Shown here: piece after piece, positions 8,601 to 15,472 of the stretch | Position numbering within the stretch: the first letter of the stretch is position 1 | Layout of the letters: each line of letters opens with the position of its first letter | Assembly (NCBI GenBank): GCA_964446595.1 | Contig: CAYUPY010000024.1 | Location: 1-17,887, forward strand | Origin: CAYUPY01 sp964446595 | GTDB lineage: Bacteria > Patescibacteriota > Dojkabacteria > J137 > JAEUSD01 | Reading direction: 5' to 3' | Length of the DNA: 17,887 nt | The notes under the pieces: model-generated | The model's input: the letters and a program-made list of their open reading frames with translations, nothing else | Told to the model about the DNA's origin: nothing | Database searches by the model: none | Translations under genes and position numbers: made by a program

Positions 8601-8750
8601 ATAGATATGACCTCAAATGTGGAGGTGCAGTTGGCTTCCAATTTGGACCTAACAGCCTTAGAACCACAAGTTTCGGTGGTTGCTAATCAGTTTGGCTTAA
8701 CAGAGAATTTAAGCCAAGACCAGATAATAAATTTATATATCACTAAATAG
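5646..8750 (+). CDS. Degenerate NAD-epimerase domain / transmembrane / DUF4012 fusion protein
   Basis: 1034 residues. Residues about 14-320 follow the extended SDR (NAD-dependent epimerase/dehydratase) layout: a Rossmann start (SLVINGVSNLGLELASSLL), a region like GEIIGDGLDLG (185-195) and the usual epimerase ending RKAASLSKLGWQPRIEFDQ. The key residues are eroded. The TGxxGxxG loop reads NGVSNLG, and the YxxxK position reads MDIHK (158-162), keeping Lys162 but losing the Tyr. A charged linker (330-430) leads to one membrane helix (about 432-456). The remainder is a DUF4012-type extracytoplasmic region, including YLIMLLDNTRPMPLGGEI (650-667). DUF4012 proteins are common in CPR and Gram-positive envelopes, function unknown. 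I infer a cytoplasmic sugar-nucleotide- or NAD-sensing domain tied to an outside domain. It carries a 12-bp hairpin at 8111-8137. Confidence 0.82.
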   Translation: MIDNKIKNTIKYPTSLVINGVSNLGLELASSLLEQGGYVILVDAVNENNFYKIVDSIGENALVSFIDYADIPYLEEDIRRLDYTFYLQHEVEDPYATVSTQAFLRMANYLDAVLALNVNFEAKFLLATSLRASYELMRLEFDSVAAHASRTQPLYLEMDIHKYAESLTLEYVEKADLAGRVVRVGEIIGDGLDLGKNTVFNRLLVQAVRGEKLQVPGDGLDTEYYVHLLDSAYGIIKAQFSPQTVGQVYSIAYDVPITNLSIAYRLQELEPNARDIEFGQETGPNTGNSLRLQRKAASLSKLGWQPRIEFDQAVSESIVAAKSANLDKIIDFGNDESGFLGKVKSFLAIAQQPEEASMEEEIGGNPVSRLIAERQHQERVRAQSFDRADDYLKQRRQTRDLTFGEKLQNFIWRQFQKIQSSFSFLSETTPAQFFLGIIFTLVLIFLYFGLFSPVLVLARNGIILSESIDGLALEIQSNDFVALEATTSRVTQLVGENEQMLGRLRDVTAILGTAPLFEDALEINGSYKLMADGAAELSFATRPLGDYLNSYTNNLRYRGNADNYIGIGNTSSYGASLSLLRERSAFLDTGKEKLSLGIEALRSLGDDNFFSQYLGSINSKIISEAERVDDFADAIYYLPEILAVDSEKRYLIMLLDNTRPMPLGGEIAAVAELAVKEGAIVDAKVVTAESIDLSAQSLPTFTSEIYATKSPEVNFSSLDETNDNLILADALDSAWRSYYGTELNGVVLITTSGLEAMLPERGSEQFVNVEGVDFDNTNLISKLNALQGSAGAARRNDLLAQLLAHTLVSNLDSLTTAFDDVVRDLAALNRAENLLFTAADPALTPLVLESGTDGQQSNREADVNLEFYVVADPRISNADRYPNLTQSSLVEIAADGTILYESVLRFPSVNNISSAIACLPAIATNIEVVGFTTTEYSVKKVSDGICLNLPTSGINEVALKWQVSTLARDNENEYNLSLAFSKPTGIDMTSNVEVQLASNLDLTALEPQVSVVANQFGLTENLSQDQIINLYITK
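8111..8137. repeat. Perfect intragenic hairpin, 12-bp arms, 3-nt loop
   Basis: Arm GCGCGATTTAGC (8111-8122) and its exact complement at 8126-8137 around the triloop TGC (GCA on the other strand). On the minus strand the centre is GCGCAGC, the GNA-triloop mini-hairpin known to be exceptionally stable in DNA. It lies in frame in the DUF4012 region (residues about 822-831). Confidence 0.85.
8692..8717. repeat. Inverted repeat near the 3' end of the DUF4012 gene
   Basis: TTGGCTTAA (8692-8700) and its exact complement (8709-8717) with an 8-nt loop, ending about 30 nt before the stop codon. No T-run follows, so it is not a standard terminator. It is weaker and more AT-rich than the hairpins at 8111, 11365, 11497 and 16617. 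Confidence 0.6.
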
Positions 8751-8754
8751 ATAA

Positions 8755-9249
8755 ATGGCACCAATACAAGATGACAACCAGCAGAACACGCTAATGGTGA
8801 CTCAAGACGGTCTCTTAGAGATGCAGAAAGAGTTGGAAGAGCGTATCACAAAGCAAACCGAGATTGCTACAGAAATAGATGAAGCCCGACAATTAGGAGA
8901 TTTGCGCGAAAACGAACCTTATCAGAATGCGATGCAGAAGAAGGAGATCAATGATGCTCGTATTGAAGAACTTGAATACATGATTAGTGTGGCCCAAGTT
9001 GTTGATGGCGATCACGATGGTGTGGTCGGTATCGGCAGTAAAGTGACTATTATCAGCGGGAGCTCTAAACGTGAGAAGCAAGTCACAATTGTGGGTAGAG
9101 AAGCAGCTCAAGAAGCAGATCCAACTGAAGGTAAAGTTTCTATTGATTCTCCTGTCGGTAGCGCCCTCATTGGCCATGTAGCAGGGGACAAAGTAGAAGT
9201 AGATCTACCTGTTGGTTCAGTTACCTACACAATCAAAGAGGTTGCTTAA
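8755..9249 (+). CDS. greA: Transcription elongation factor GreA
   Basis: Binds the RNA polymerase secondary channel and stimulates transcript cleavage to rescue backtracked complexes. 164 residues: an N-terminal coiled coil (about 15-85) with the acidic tip EARQLGDLRENEPYQNAM, where Asp and Glu would co-ordinate the catalytic metal, and a C-terminal FKBP-like domain (about 90-164, SPVGSALIGHVAGDKVEVDL). The first 13 residues are a short extra tail; the ATG at 8755 lies 4 nt after the upstream stop. An internal Met14 start is possible. No Shine-Dalgarno. Confidence 0.95.
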   Translation: MAPIQDDNQQNTLMVTQDGLLEMQKELEERITKQTEIATEIDEARQLGDLRENEPYQNAMQKKEINDARIEELEYMISVAQVVDGDHDGVVGIGSKVTIISGSSKREKQVTIVGREAAQEADPTEGKVSIDSPVGSALIGHVAGDKVEVDLPVGSVTYTIKEVA

Positions 9250-9257
9250 ACATTCTA

Positions 9258-9278
9258 ATCAGATATACTGTATCTGAT
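9258..9278 (+). promoter_or_regulatory. Palindrome over promoter and start codon of the PrgI-like gene
   Basis: ATCAGATA (9258-9265) and its exact complement TATCTGAT (9271-9278) with a 5-nt spacer. A -10-like TATACT lies at 9264-9269, 7 nt before the ATG at 9277, and the right arm includes the first two bases of the start codon. It could be an operator for a dimeric repressor. Alternatively, if transcription began upstream, it could form a hairpin hiding the start. It separates greA from the secretion module. Confidence 0.55.
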
Positions 9279-10509
9279 GGAAAATCACCCCGTACCAAAA
9301 AACGTATTAACTGTGGAGTTCAAACTATTTGGTCCACTTACAGTTAAACAGTTTGCCCGACTATTAGGGGTGGCCACGGGGTGCTTAGTTCTCTACATTA
9401 TCCCTATACCTAAACTGATTTCGATACCCACTATTATAGTAGTGGCTATTTTAGGGACAGCTTCAGCACTGTTGGAGGGGTTTGATGTAAAGATAATGGG
9501 AATGCTAAAGGCAATCTTTACTTCCACTCAATACGTATGGAAAAACGAGCATGATGTTCCTGAAGTTCTGAGAGAAGAGTTAAAGAAAGAAGAAAAGACG
9601 CAGGCTAAAAAGACACTGAAGTCTTCACAGGATGCCGAAGAACTAAACGAACTATCGATAGACAAGATTTTAGATGCTAGAGCTAAAGCTCAAAATTTAA
9701 GTGGTGATGGTGCTACTCCAACTAAGCCTAAAATTGCAAACGCAATGGTAAGTAGCAGTCAAAATGCCAATTCTACTTACGAAAAGGATGATTTGGAGAG
9801 TGATAATTTTGCTCAACTGTACAAACAAACATACGGCGAGACTACTAATTTAGATGATAGTACAAGACGTCGTTCGGCCAGGGAACTACTTCCACCAGTA
9901 CAAAAGGCATCTGGACTGGCCAGTACAAACACACCTGCAGACCTAATGCAATCGGGGCAGAATATGCAAACCGTGGTACAGACAGTACGTAATAATGCGC
10001 CACGTCCGCAAATGAGTCAACCAGAAACAACACAGGTAATCGTGCAGCAATTAAGCGATGAGGAAAAAGCCGCGCTAATTACTAAGCTAACCGGCGAAGT
10101 GAATGAATTAAGGTCATTAATGCAAACCTCGGACCCTGAGGCTAGAAAAGAGATAACTAATGCGATTAAAGATAAGTTTGGTCAGCTTCAGACCCTAATT
10201 GGGAAGAAAGGAAAAGAAGCTGCAGATGCAACTGGAGTAAACGCTATCTTTGGTGTGGTGGTGACAAACGCGGAGCAGCCAATTCCTGGGGCAAATGTAG
10301 GAATGATCTCAGAAGAAGATCCTAGCAATCTACTTGCATCTACTCAAACTGGCAATGATGGACGATTTAAGCTTGATTTAAAAGAGTTGAGCGTAGAAAA
10401 GTTGGGGAATGTGGTTATAAGAGTTGCTCATCCACAATTTAGTTTTCCCGATTTTAAGATTAATCCTAGCCAGCAACAGCTACCTGCATATAAATTTAAA
10501 GCCAAATAG
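9277..10509 (+). CDS. PrgI-family membrane protein fused to a carboxypeptidase-regulatory-like domain
   Basis: 410 residues. The N-terminal 90 fit the PrgI family of type IV secretion/conjugation clusters: a VEFKLFGPLTVKQFARLLG lead, two membrane helices (about 27-43 and 48-66) and the TSTQYVWKNE end. Residues 90-255 are a hydrophilic, probably disordered linker. Residues 258-315 are Glu/Lys-rich and helical, possibly a coiled coil. Residues about 321-410 look like a transthyretin-like carboxypeptidase-regulatory domain (AIFGVVVTNAEQPIPGANVG, then the NDGRFKLDLKEL turn). It is first in the PrgI/TraC-like/VirB4 run. I infer an inner-membrane component that docks the ATPase. The membrane topology, and so the side on which the C-terminal domain lies, is uncertain. 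Confidence 0.8.
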   Translation: MENHPVPKNVLTVEFKLFGPLTVKQFARLLGVATGCLVLYIIPIPKLISIPTIIVVAILGTASALLEGFDVKIMGMLKAIFTSTQYVWKNEHDVPEVLREELKKEEKTQAKKTLKSSQDAEELNELSIDKILDARAKAQNLSGDGATPTKPKIANAMVSSSQNANSTYEKDDLESDNFAQLYKQTYGETTNLDDSTRRRSARELLPPVQKASGLASTNTPADLMQSGQNMQTVVQTVRNNAPRPQMSQPETTQVIVQQLSDEEKAALITKLTGEVNELRSLMQTSDPEARKEITNAIKDKFGQLQTLIGKKGKEAADATGVNAIFGVVVTNAEQPIPGANVGMISEEDPSNLLASTQTGNDGRFKLDLKELSVEKLGNVVIRVAHPQFSFPDFKINPSQQQLPAYKFKAK

Positions 10510-10517
10510 TTGTAAAG

Positions 10518-10523
10518 TATAAA
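10518..10523 (+). promoter_or_regulatory. -10-like element before the TraC-like gene
   Basis: TATAAA ends 7 nt before the ATG at 10531, the same geometry as at 9264. It lies in the 21-bp gap between the PrgI-like and TraC-like genes. No clear -35. It could be a secondary leaderless start within the operon. Confidence 0.3.
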
Positions 10524-10530
10524 ACTGCCC

Positions 10531-11214
10531 ATGGGAATTTTTGACTCTAAACAAATAAGTACACAACAGCACCTAGATATAGAAGATATCCGCAATGATC
10601 TAGTCGTATTGAAAAACGGGCGCGTATCGGTAGTGCTGGAAACAACTTCTTTAAACTTTGATCTTTTAGCCGACCGTGAACAAGATGCCCGGATTTATAC
10701 TTTTGCCGGGTTGTTGAACTCTTTAAGATTTCCTATTCAGATTGTCATTCGTACTCAACAGACTGACACAAGCAAGTATTTGGGATTATTAGAGGACTAT
10801 AAGCGTAAGGTGGCTGCATCACCCCTACAACAGCAAGTAGAGATTTATCAAAGCTTTATTCAGAATTTGACTAATAACACACAAATTCTTAACAAACGTT
10901 TCTATGCAATTGTACCAACAGTGACGTCTGCCCCGGTAGTTAAGAGCAATCCTCTAAAAACTCTGTTTGGCAAAGATCAAAAAATCGTAAATATTGATGA
11001 GCTAGTAGAAAAAGCAATGGTAGAACTACAGCCAAAACGCGATCATTTAATCAAACAGTTTGATAATATGGGACTTTTAGCTAAACAGCTAAAAAACGAT
11101 GAACTAATTAAACTCTATTACTCGATTTATGAACCTGACAAGGCTGGCCTCGAAGTCATGACTATGAATGAAGATAGTCTAAGTGGCGCACTAATTAACT
11201 CGCAATCGCAGTAA
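10531..11214 (+). CDS. TraC-like / VirB4 N-terminal-like protein of the secretion module
   Basis: 227 residues, soluble, with no Walker motifs. Residues about 14-90 (LDIEDIRNDLVVLKNGRVSVVLE, then a FAGLLNSLRFPIQIVIRTQQ segment) resemble the TraC-like protein commonly encoded between PrgI and VirB4 in CPR and Gram-positive type IV secretion clusters. That fold is related to the N-terminal region of VirB4 itself. The C-terminal half is helical (KLYYSIYEPDKAGLE). It is followed after 4 nt by VirB4, with no ribosome-binding site. I infer an assembly partner of the ATPase. A perfect hairpin with 8-bp arms and loop AAAC lies at 11075-11094 within the gene. Confidence 0.75.
   Translation: MGIFDSKQISTQQHLDIEDIRNDLVVLKNGRVSVVLETTSLNFDLLADREQDARIYTFAGLLNSLRFPIQIVIRTQQTDTSKYLGLLEDYKRKVAASPLQQQVEIYQSFIQNLTNNTQILNKRFYAIVPTVTSAPVVKSNPLKTLFGKDQKIVNIDELVEKAMVELQPKRDHLIKQFDNMGLLAKQLKNDELIKLYYSIYEPDKAGLEVMTMNEDSLSGALINSQSQ
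11075..11094. repeat. Perfect intragenic hairpin, 8-bp arms, 4-nt loop
   Basis: TTTTAGCT (11075-11082) and its exact complement (11087-11094) around AAAC, inside the TraC-like gene. AT-rich and short enough to be chance. Listed because longer hairpins lie 300-450 bp downstream. Confidence 0.5.
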
Positions 11215-11218
11215 AGAT

Positions 11219-13351
11219 ATGGGATTACTTGATTTTATAAAACCAAAAACTAAAGGTAAGAATAGTCAAAATAATAATAAAGTTCTATCTTCTGAGGAGT
11301 TTGCACGATTACAACAGCAAAAAGAACTACACGAAGCGCAACTTTTGGCTAAACAACAGGTACAGATGGCGCAGCAACAGCTGCGCCATCAAGCAACAGT
11401 ACAACAACGCCAAGATGTAGGTACTGCGAAGCAGAGAGCAACTGGCGGCTTTTTAGGAGGGTTAAAAGGTCTATTAGGTGGCGGAAAAAAGAGCCAGCGC
11501 GCAGCGGCGGCGCAGCCGCCGCTGCGCGCGGCAAACGCGCAACCCACTTCCAATCAGAATTCACGTGAACAGGAAGCAATCAAACAATTTGCGCAAGGAC
11601 TAGTCGATGTAAAAGACATTATTGCTCCATCGGCTATCGAGGTTGATTTCAATCATCTAATTATAGGTGGGAAATTCTTTAGATCTTATTTTGCGGTAGA
11701 TTATCCTACCTATGTAGGGCCTAACTGGTTGTCTCCTTTAATTAATTTTGAATATCCTGTAGACATTAGTACTTTCTATTATCCGCGGGAAACAGCTGAT
11801 ATTCTAGAAAGACTGAAAAGAAAGATTGCAGAAATGCAGGCAACACTGAATCTAGAGGCAGATGCTGGTAAGCAACCTGATCCTACTATCAAAGTCAGGC
11901 TTCAGGATGCGCTTAACTTGCAACAGCAGTTAGCAGCTGGAAATGAAAGATTTTTTCAGTATGGGCTGTATTTGACTATTCACGGTAATGATCTTAAAGA
12001 GCTGGAAAAAGTAGGTAAGAACTTAGAATCAACCATGGCTTCACTAGGTGTGATTATTAAACTAGCCACTTTACAGCAGGAGGAGTGTTTTCAGACCACT
12101 TTGCCTTACGGGTTAGATAAGATTAAGCAATACCGTAATCTAGATACTACTTCAATTGCGACTACCTTTCCGTTTGTGTCTGCAGATTTGACCATGGAAA
12201 AAGGCGTGCTATACGGAATTAATTTACACAACCGCAGCTTGGTAATCTTTGATAGATTTTCGCTACCTAATGCTAATGCCGTTATTTTTGCTACTTCAGG
12301 AGCAGGTAAGTCGTTTACCATTAAACTTGAAGCCTTGCGTTCTTTAATGATGGGGATCGATGTGATTATTATTGATCCTGAACGTGAGTATGACAAACTA
12401 TGTACTACAATTGGTGGTTCTTATATTTCGTTTTCACAAGATGGTGATCAAAAGTTAAACCCTTTTGAAATGTCAGGGCTTTATGGCGACGATGAAGATG
12501 AACTGCGATTCAAAATTCTTTCCATGACAGGTTTGGTGAAAATGATGATGGGTGGGCAATTGCAGCCAGAAGAAGGTGCTATTTTGGATAGAGCAATGAT
12601 CCTTACCTATAAAGAAAAAGGAATCACACCTGATCCACGCACTCACCGTAATGAGCCACCATTGCTGGAAGATTTGTACAAGGTATTAAACTCCATGGCA
12701 GAAGAGGAAGCTCACTCTATGGCTATGCGCTTAGAAAAGTACGTAAGAGGTTCAGCCTCAGGTATTTTTGACCGTCAGTCTACTGTAGATTTGCAAAATA
12801 CGTTTACAGTGTTTAATACGCGTGATTTAACAGATGAAGTTCGCCCACTGGCCATGTACACCATGTTGGATTTTATCTGGACCAGAATTAAACGGGATCG
12901 ACGTAAACGTCTACTCATAATCGATGAGGCGTGGTTGATGATGCAATATGAAGACGCAGCAAAGTTTGTGTTCTCAATCGCTAAGCGGGCTCGTAAATAT
13001 GCCTTAGGGCTAACAGTGATTAGCCAAGATGTCACAGACTTCTTGGGCTCGGATTATGGAAAGGCAGTAGTTACTAACTCTTCTATGCAATTCTTGTTAA
13101 AACAGTCACCAACTGCCATAGATACATTGCAGAGTACTTTCTACCTAACAGATGGTGAGAAACAGTTTTTACTTTCTGCAGGGGTAGGAGAGGGTATCTT
13201 CTTTGCGGGTGCAAACCACGTAGCCGTACAAGTTATTGCCTCTGAGAGTGAATACAACCTAATCAACACCAATCCTAATGAACTTCTCGCTCAGCAACAG
13301 CAAAGTCAGGAGCCACCAGATATTATGCAACAGGCAAATCAGCCTCAGTAA
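11219..13351 (+). CDS. VirB4-family type IV secretion ATPase
   Basis: 710 residues. The first 120 are low complexity: Gln-rich, then a Gly-rich stretch around 76-92, then an Ala/Pro/Arg patch at 93-104 encoded by a GC-rich hairpin. Residues about 125-345 form the VirB4/CagE N-terminal domain. The RecA-like ATPase follows: Walker A ATSGAGKS (358-365), then DVIIIDPEREYDKL, Walker B RLLIIDE (564-570) and the conserved VISQDVTDFL. The Gln-rich C-terminal tail ends before position 13351. VirB4 ATPases are hexameric motors that power assembly of, or transport through, type IV secretion channels at the inner membrane. VirB6, VirD4 coupling protein and relaxase are not in this window, so whether it serves conjugation, DNA uptake or protein export is open. 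Confidence 0.92.
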   Translation: MGLLDFIKPKTKGKNSQNNNKVLSSEEFARLQQQKELHEAQLLAKQQVQMAQQQLRHQATVQQRQDVGTAKQRATGGFLGGLKGLLGGGKKSQRAAAAQPPLRAANAQPTSNQNSREQEAIKQFAQGLVDVKDIIAPSAIEVDFNHLIIGGKFFRSYFAVDYPTYVGPNWLSPLINFEYPVDISTFYYPRETADILERLKRKIAEMQATLNLEADAGKQPDPTIKVRLQDALNLQQQLAAGNERFFQYGLYLTIHGNDLKELEKVGKNLESTMASLGVIIKLATLQQEECFQTTLPYGLDKIKQYRNLDTTSIATTFPFVSADLTMEKGVLYGINLHNRSLVIFDRFSLPNANAVIFATSGAGKSFTIKLEALRSLMMGIDVIIIDPEREYDKLCTTIGGSYISFSQDGDQKLNPFEMSGLYGDDEDELRFKILSMTGLVKMMMGGQLQPEEGAILDRAMILTYKEKGITPDPRTHRNEPPLLEDLYKVLNSMAEEEAHSMAMRLEKYVRGSASGIFDRQSTVDLQNTFTVFNTRDLTDEVRPLAMYTMLDFIWTRIKRDRRKRLLIIDEAWLMMQYEDAAKFVFSIAKRARKYALGLTVISQDVTDFLGSDYGKAVVTNSSMQFLLKQSPTAIDTLQSTFYLTDGEKQFLLSAGVGEGIFFAGANHVAVQVIASESEYNLINTNPNELLAQQQQSQEPPDIMQQANQPQ
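11365..11390. repeat. Perfect intragenic hairpin, 11-bp arms, AACA loop
   Basis: GATGGCGCAGC (11365-11375) and its exact complement (11380-11390) around the tetraloop AACA. It is in frame within the Gln-rich N-terminal linker of VirB4 (MAQQQLRH) and is the first of two hairpins in that linker. Confidence 0.85.
11497..11529. repeat. Perfect GC-rich intragenic hairpin, 15-bp arms, GCA loop
   Basis: Arm GCGCGCAGCGGCGGC (11497-11511) and its exact complement (11515-11529) around the triloop GCA. All but two of its 33 bases outside the loop A are G or C, inside an AT-rich gene. The centre GCGCAGC is a GNA-triloop mini-hairpin. In frame it encodes an Ala/Gln/Pro/Arg patch in the VirB4 linker. It is the strongest hairpin in the window. 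Confidence 0.9.
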
Positions 13352-13366
13352 ATTTACAAAAATCGC

Positions 13367-13395
13367 TTGTATGTAAATTATTTGTCTGATAATAT
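13367..13395 (+). promoter_or_regulatory. Possible promoter for the 391-residue unknown
   Basis: TTGTAT (13367-13372), a 17-bp spacer and TAATAT (13390-13395) with TG one base upstream of the -10, in the 74-bp gap after VirB4. Transcription would start near 13402, about 24 nt before the ATG. An AT-rich 7-bp inverted repeat with a 15-nt loop (13351-13379) begins at the VirB4 stop and overlaps the -35. It is too weak to call a terminator. Confidence 0.35.
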
Positions 13396-13425
13396 TGACT
13401 GTGACCTTATTACGGCGGCAATAAA

Positions 13426-14601
13426 ATGGAAAATATGGGGCAATATTCCAGTACAGCTCCATATGATCGACAACCAGCTTCTTTACCACCTTCTCAAATT
13501 TCCCAGCCAATTGTAAATCCAAATGAATACCTAATAATACCTGTCTCCGAAAAAAGTGAACTGGCTTCGAAATATAAATTACCTGGACTAACGCTTCGCT
13601 ACGTAGTGCGACTACCAGAAAGCGTTATTGGAGATGAGCTACTCCTAGCAGGATTTAGTAGAAATTTAAGAATAGCGGCCATTGCGATTCAGAAGAATTT
13701 TCATTTGGAATTAAGGATGTTAGGAGGATACCCTTGCTACTTAATCTATAAGAGGGAAAGTTCATTAGATATGAGCCGGAAAGTACGCGCAAATGCTCAC
13801 CACATTCTCCCTTCGTCCCTAATTAGGTCCACACGAATTCAATTTCACCAAGGGTCTGCTGAGCAAAGTGAATTAGTAGAGGATACATATATGGATCTGT
13901 TTAATTTAATATTTTATGGCAATTTTGATGTTTCAGAGAATAATGTATCTAAGCAATTATTCCAGACACTAATTCGTGAACAAGACGATCAAGCATATCA
14001 TTCCTTTCCCTTCCTCTGTATTATTGCAAGTGATTCACATGATAATCAAACCTCGTTTAGTAGGCTATTTAGCGTGTCATCCTCACAGCGCCGCCAAGCT
14101 TTGCGCCAAGCTATAATCGTGCTCACTCAACTGGAAAATGGTAGGGATGTGCTGCAAAGAGTTAATGCGGAATATATACAATTGGCTACAGAAATAACTA
14201 TTTTTATGTCGACTTTTCTAAAGAATTTGGCTTTTGTGTTACAGTATAACAAGTGCCCCGAAAAAGTACCCGGGAGTGTTCCGGCCAACTTAGCCGCTGA
14301 ACTTCAGGGTGGGATAGTACTTGCTCATAGTTTAGAAGAGGATATTATAGGTCTATTCTCACCGCTTAGTGGTGGGGATCACTCCAGACTTGTAGCTCAA
14401 GGGATTGCAGCTGCGGCACTGGCAACCTTGAAGATCGAATGGCAAAGCATCGTAGCAGAAGTGTTTCAACTTAACAGTGGTATGATTGCCAGAATTAACG
14501 AAATTAATCTGTGGAGAAGAAGTATGGCAGCACGTATACCTGACACCGAAATGGACCAAATTGCCGACCTTTTGATTGACGACGGTAGCGCAGAAATTTA
14601 A
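13426..14601 (+). CDS. Unknown soluble protein following VirB4
   Basis: 391 residues; I do not recognise the family. There is no signal peptide and no convincing membrane helix. The first 35 residues are Pro/Ser/Gln-rich and probably disordered. Residues about 36-130 mix strands and helices (EYLIIPVSEKSELASKYKLP, LRYVVRLPESVIGDELLL). From about 215 to the end it looks all-helical with many hydrophobic heptad-like stretches (ITIFMSTFLKNLAFVLQYN, HSRLVAQGIAAAALATLKI). It is on the same strand as VirB4, 74 bp downstream, with a possible own promoter, and is followed 17 nt later by another helical unknown. Context suggests a cytoplasmic partner of the secretion module; that is inference only. Codon use and base composition look like the neighbours. 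Confidence 0.7.
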   Translation: MENMGQYSSTAPYDRQPASLPPSQISQPIVNPNEYLIIPVSEKSELASKYKLPGLTLRYVVRLPESVIGDELLLAGFSRNLRIAAIAIQKNFHLELRMLGGYPCYLIYKRESSLDMSRKVRANAHHILPSSLIRSTRIQFHQGSAEQSELVEDTYMDLFNLIFYGNFDVSENNVSKQLFQTLIREQDDQAYHSFPFLCIIASDSHDNQTSFSRLFSVSSSQRRQALRQAIIVLTQLENGRDVLQRVNAEYIQLATEITIFMSTFLKNLAFVLQYNKCPEKVPGSVPANLAAELQGGIVLAHSLEEDIIGLFSPLSGGDHSRLVAQGIAAAALATLKIEWQSIVAEVFQLNSGMIARINEINLWRRSMAARIPDTEMDQIADLLIDDGSAEI

Positions 14602-14605
14602 GTGA

Positions 14606-14611
14606 TATGTA
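14606..14611 (+). promoter_or_regulatory. -10-like element before the 271-residue unknown
   Basis: TATGTA ends 7 nt before the ATG at 14619, repeating the leaderless spacing seen at 9264 and 10518. No -35 recognised. Low confidence because TATGTA is a weak match. Confidence 0.25.
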
Positions 14612-14618
14612 AAAAATA

Positions 14619-15434
14619 ATGAGCATAGACCTACTTTTGAGAGAGTATTCCCAGCTCACTGTCCCCCCGATTCAAGATGAGGAGAAAGTCTCAGAGATTT
14701 TAGGTAATAGTACATTAGTAAATTGGATTATCCATATTTACCTTACAGAAGTTCTTAATAGTCCTAAGAAGTCGCAGGCATTGCTAGTTTTGTTGTGTGA
14801 TGGGAGTAATCAAGTTGCTTCTCGCGTTAGATTAATTCTTTGCGAATACTTGCTAAGGCTTATACAGGCACTTAAATCACAGCTAAACCATTTCCCTGCT
14901 GTTCACCGTCCTTTTCTTGTCTCTCACGCTACGATCTTACGAGATTTAAATAGACTTGCAAATACTGTATCCGCAATCTCAAAGCAGGAGGCGCAATTAG
15001 AAGACCTAGATAAATTGCTTATCTTTCTACAAGTAAATAGGATTAACAGGTATAAATTGTTTATAAAATGTTCTGAGCTAAGACTTAAAGCCGAGACTGT
15101 GGCGGATTCAGCAGAGAGCGAGGCTGAAAAGCTAGTAAGAGACTTATTGACACAACTTTCTGAACTAGCACTTCAAGTTTTTACTAGCAAATCATCACAG
15201 CATTTAAATGCAGTTATCTCAGAAGTGAGCTTTGCGATTCTATCTCACACTCTAGCCTTGAGGCACTTTAGCAGCTCCAGGGTAAACTTAACCATAATAT
15301 TTCAAGAACAAATAATATTGTGTAACCATATATTGGGGAACATTATGGAAGTAACTGGTCAAAATAACAATGAAATTTTTTCAGAATTTCAAGCACTGCT
15401 AACTCAAATTAGTAATGAGCGCCAAGAAGGCTAA
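14619..15434 (+). CDS. Unknown all-helical soluble protein
   Basis: 271 residues; I do not recognise the family. The sequence is Leu/Ser/Gln-rich and reads as almost entirely alpha-helical (SRVRLILCEYLLRLIQALKS, QALLVLLCD, AEKLVRDLLTQLSELALQVF). No signal peptide, membrane helix or catalytic motif. Composition and position suggest a helical-repeat or bundle scaffold that binds another protein, perhaps the 391-residue product encoded 17 nt upstream. Similarity between the two helical C-terminal halves is not evident by eye. Confidence 0.65.
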   Translation: MSIDLLLREYSQLTVPPIQDEEKVSEILGNSTLVNWIIHIYLTEVLNSPKKSQALLVLLCDGSNQVASRVRLILCEYLLRLIQALKSQLNHFPAVHRPFLVSHATILRDLNRLANTVSAISKQEAQLEDLDKLLIFLQVNRINRYKLFIKCSELRLKAETVADSAESEAEKLVRDLLTQLSELALQVFTSKSSQHLNAVISEVSFAILSHTLALRHFSSSRVNLTIIFQEQIILCNHILGNIMEVTGQNNNEIFSEFQALLTQISNERQEG

Positions 15435-15438
15435 AATA

Positions 15439-15467
15439 TTGTATTCGTACACAAAAGGCTTTAAAAT
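15439..15467 (+). promoter_or_regulatory. Probable leaderless promoter of the two-TM protein gene
   Basis: TTGTAT (15439-15444), a 17-bp spacer and TAAAAT (15462-15467, 5 of 6 to consensus), ending 5 nt before the ATG at 15473. The predicted transcript would start at the AUG. It starts 5 nt after the previous gene's stop. Confidence 0.45.
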
Positions 15468-15472
15468 CGATT

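Noticed and set aside
7859..8641. Long open frames on the minus strand opposite the DUF4012 gene
   Set aside because: They are Ser/Arg-rich shadow frames of a clearly coding + strand gene, with no recognisable domain or promoter.
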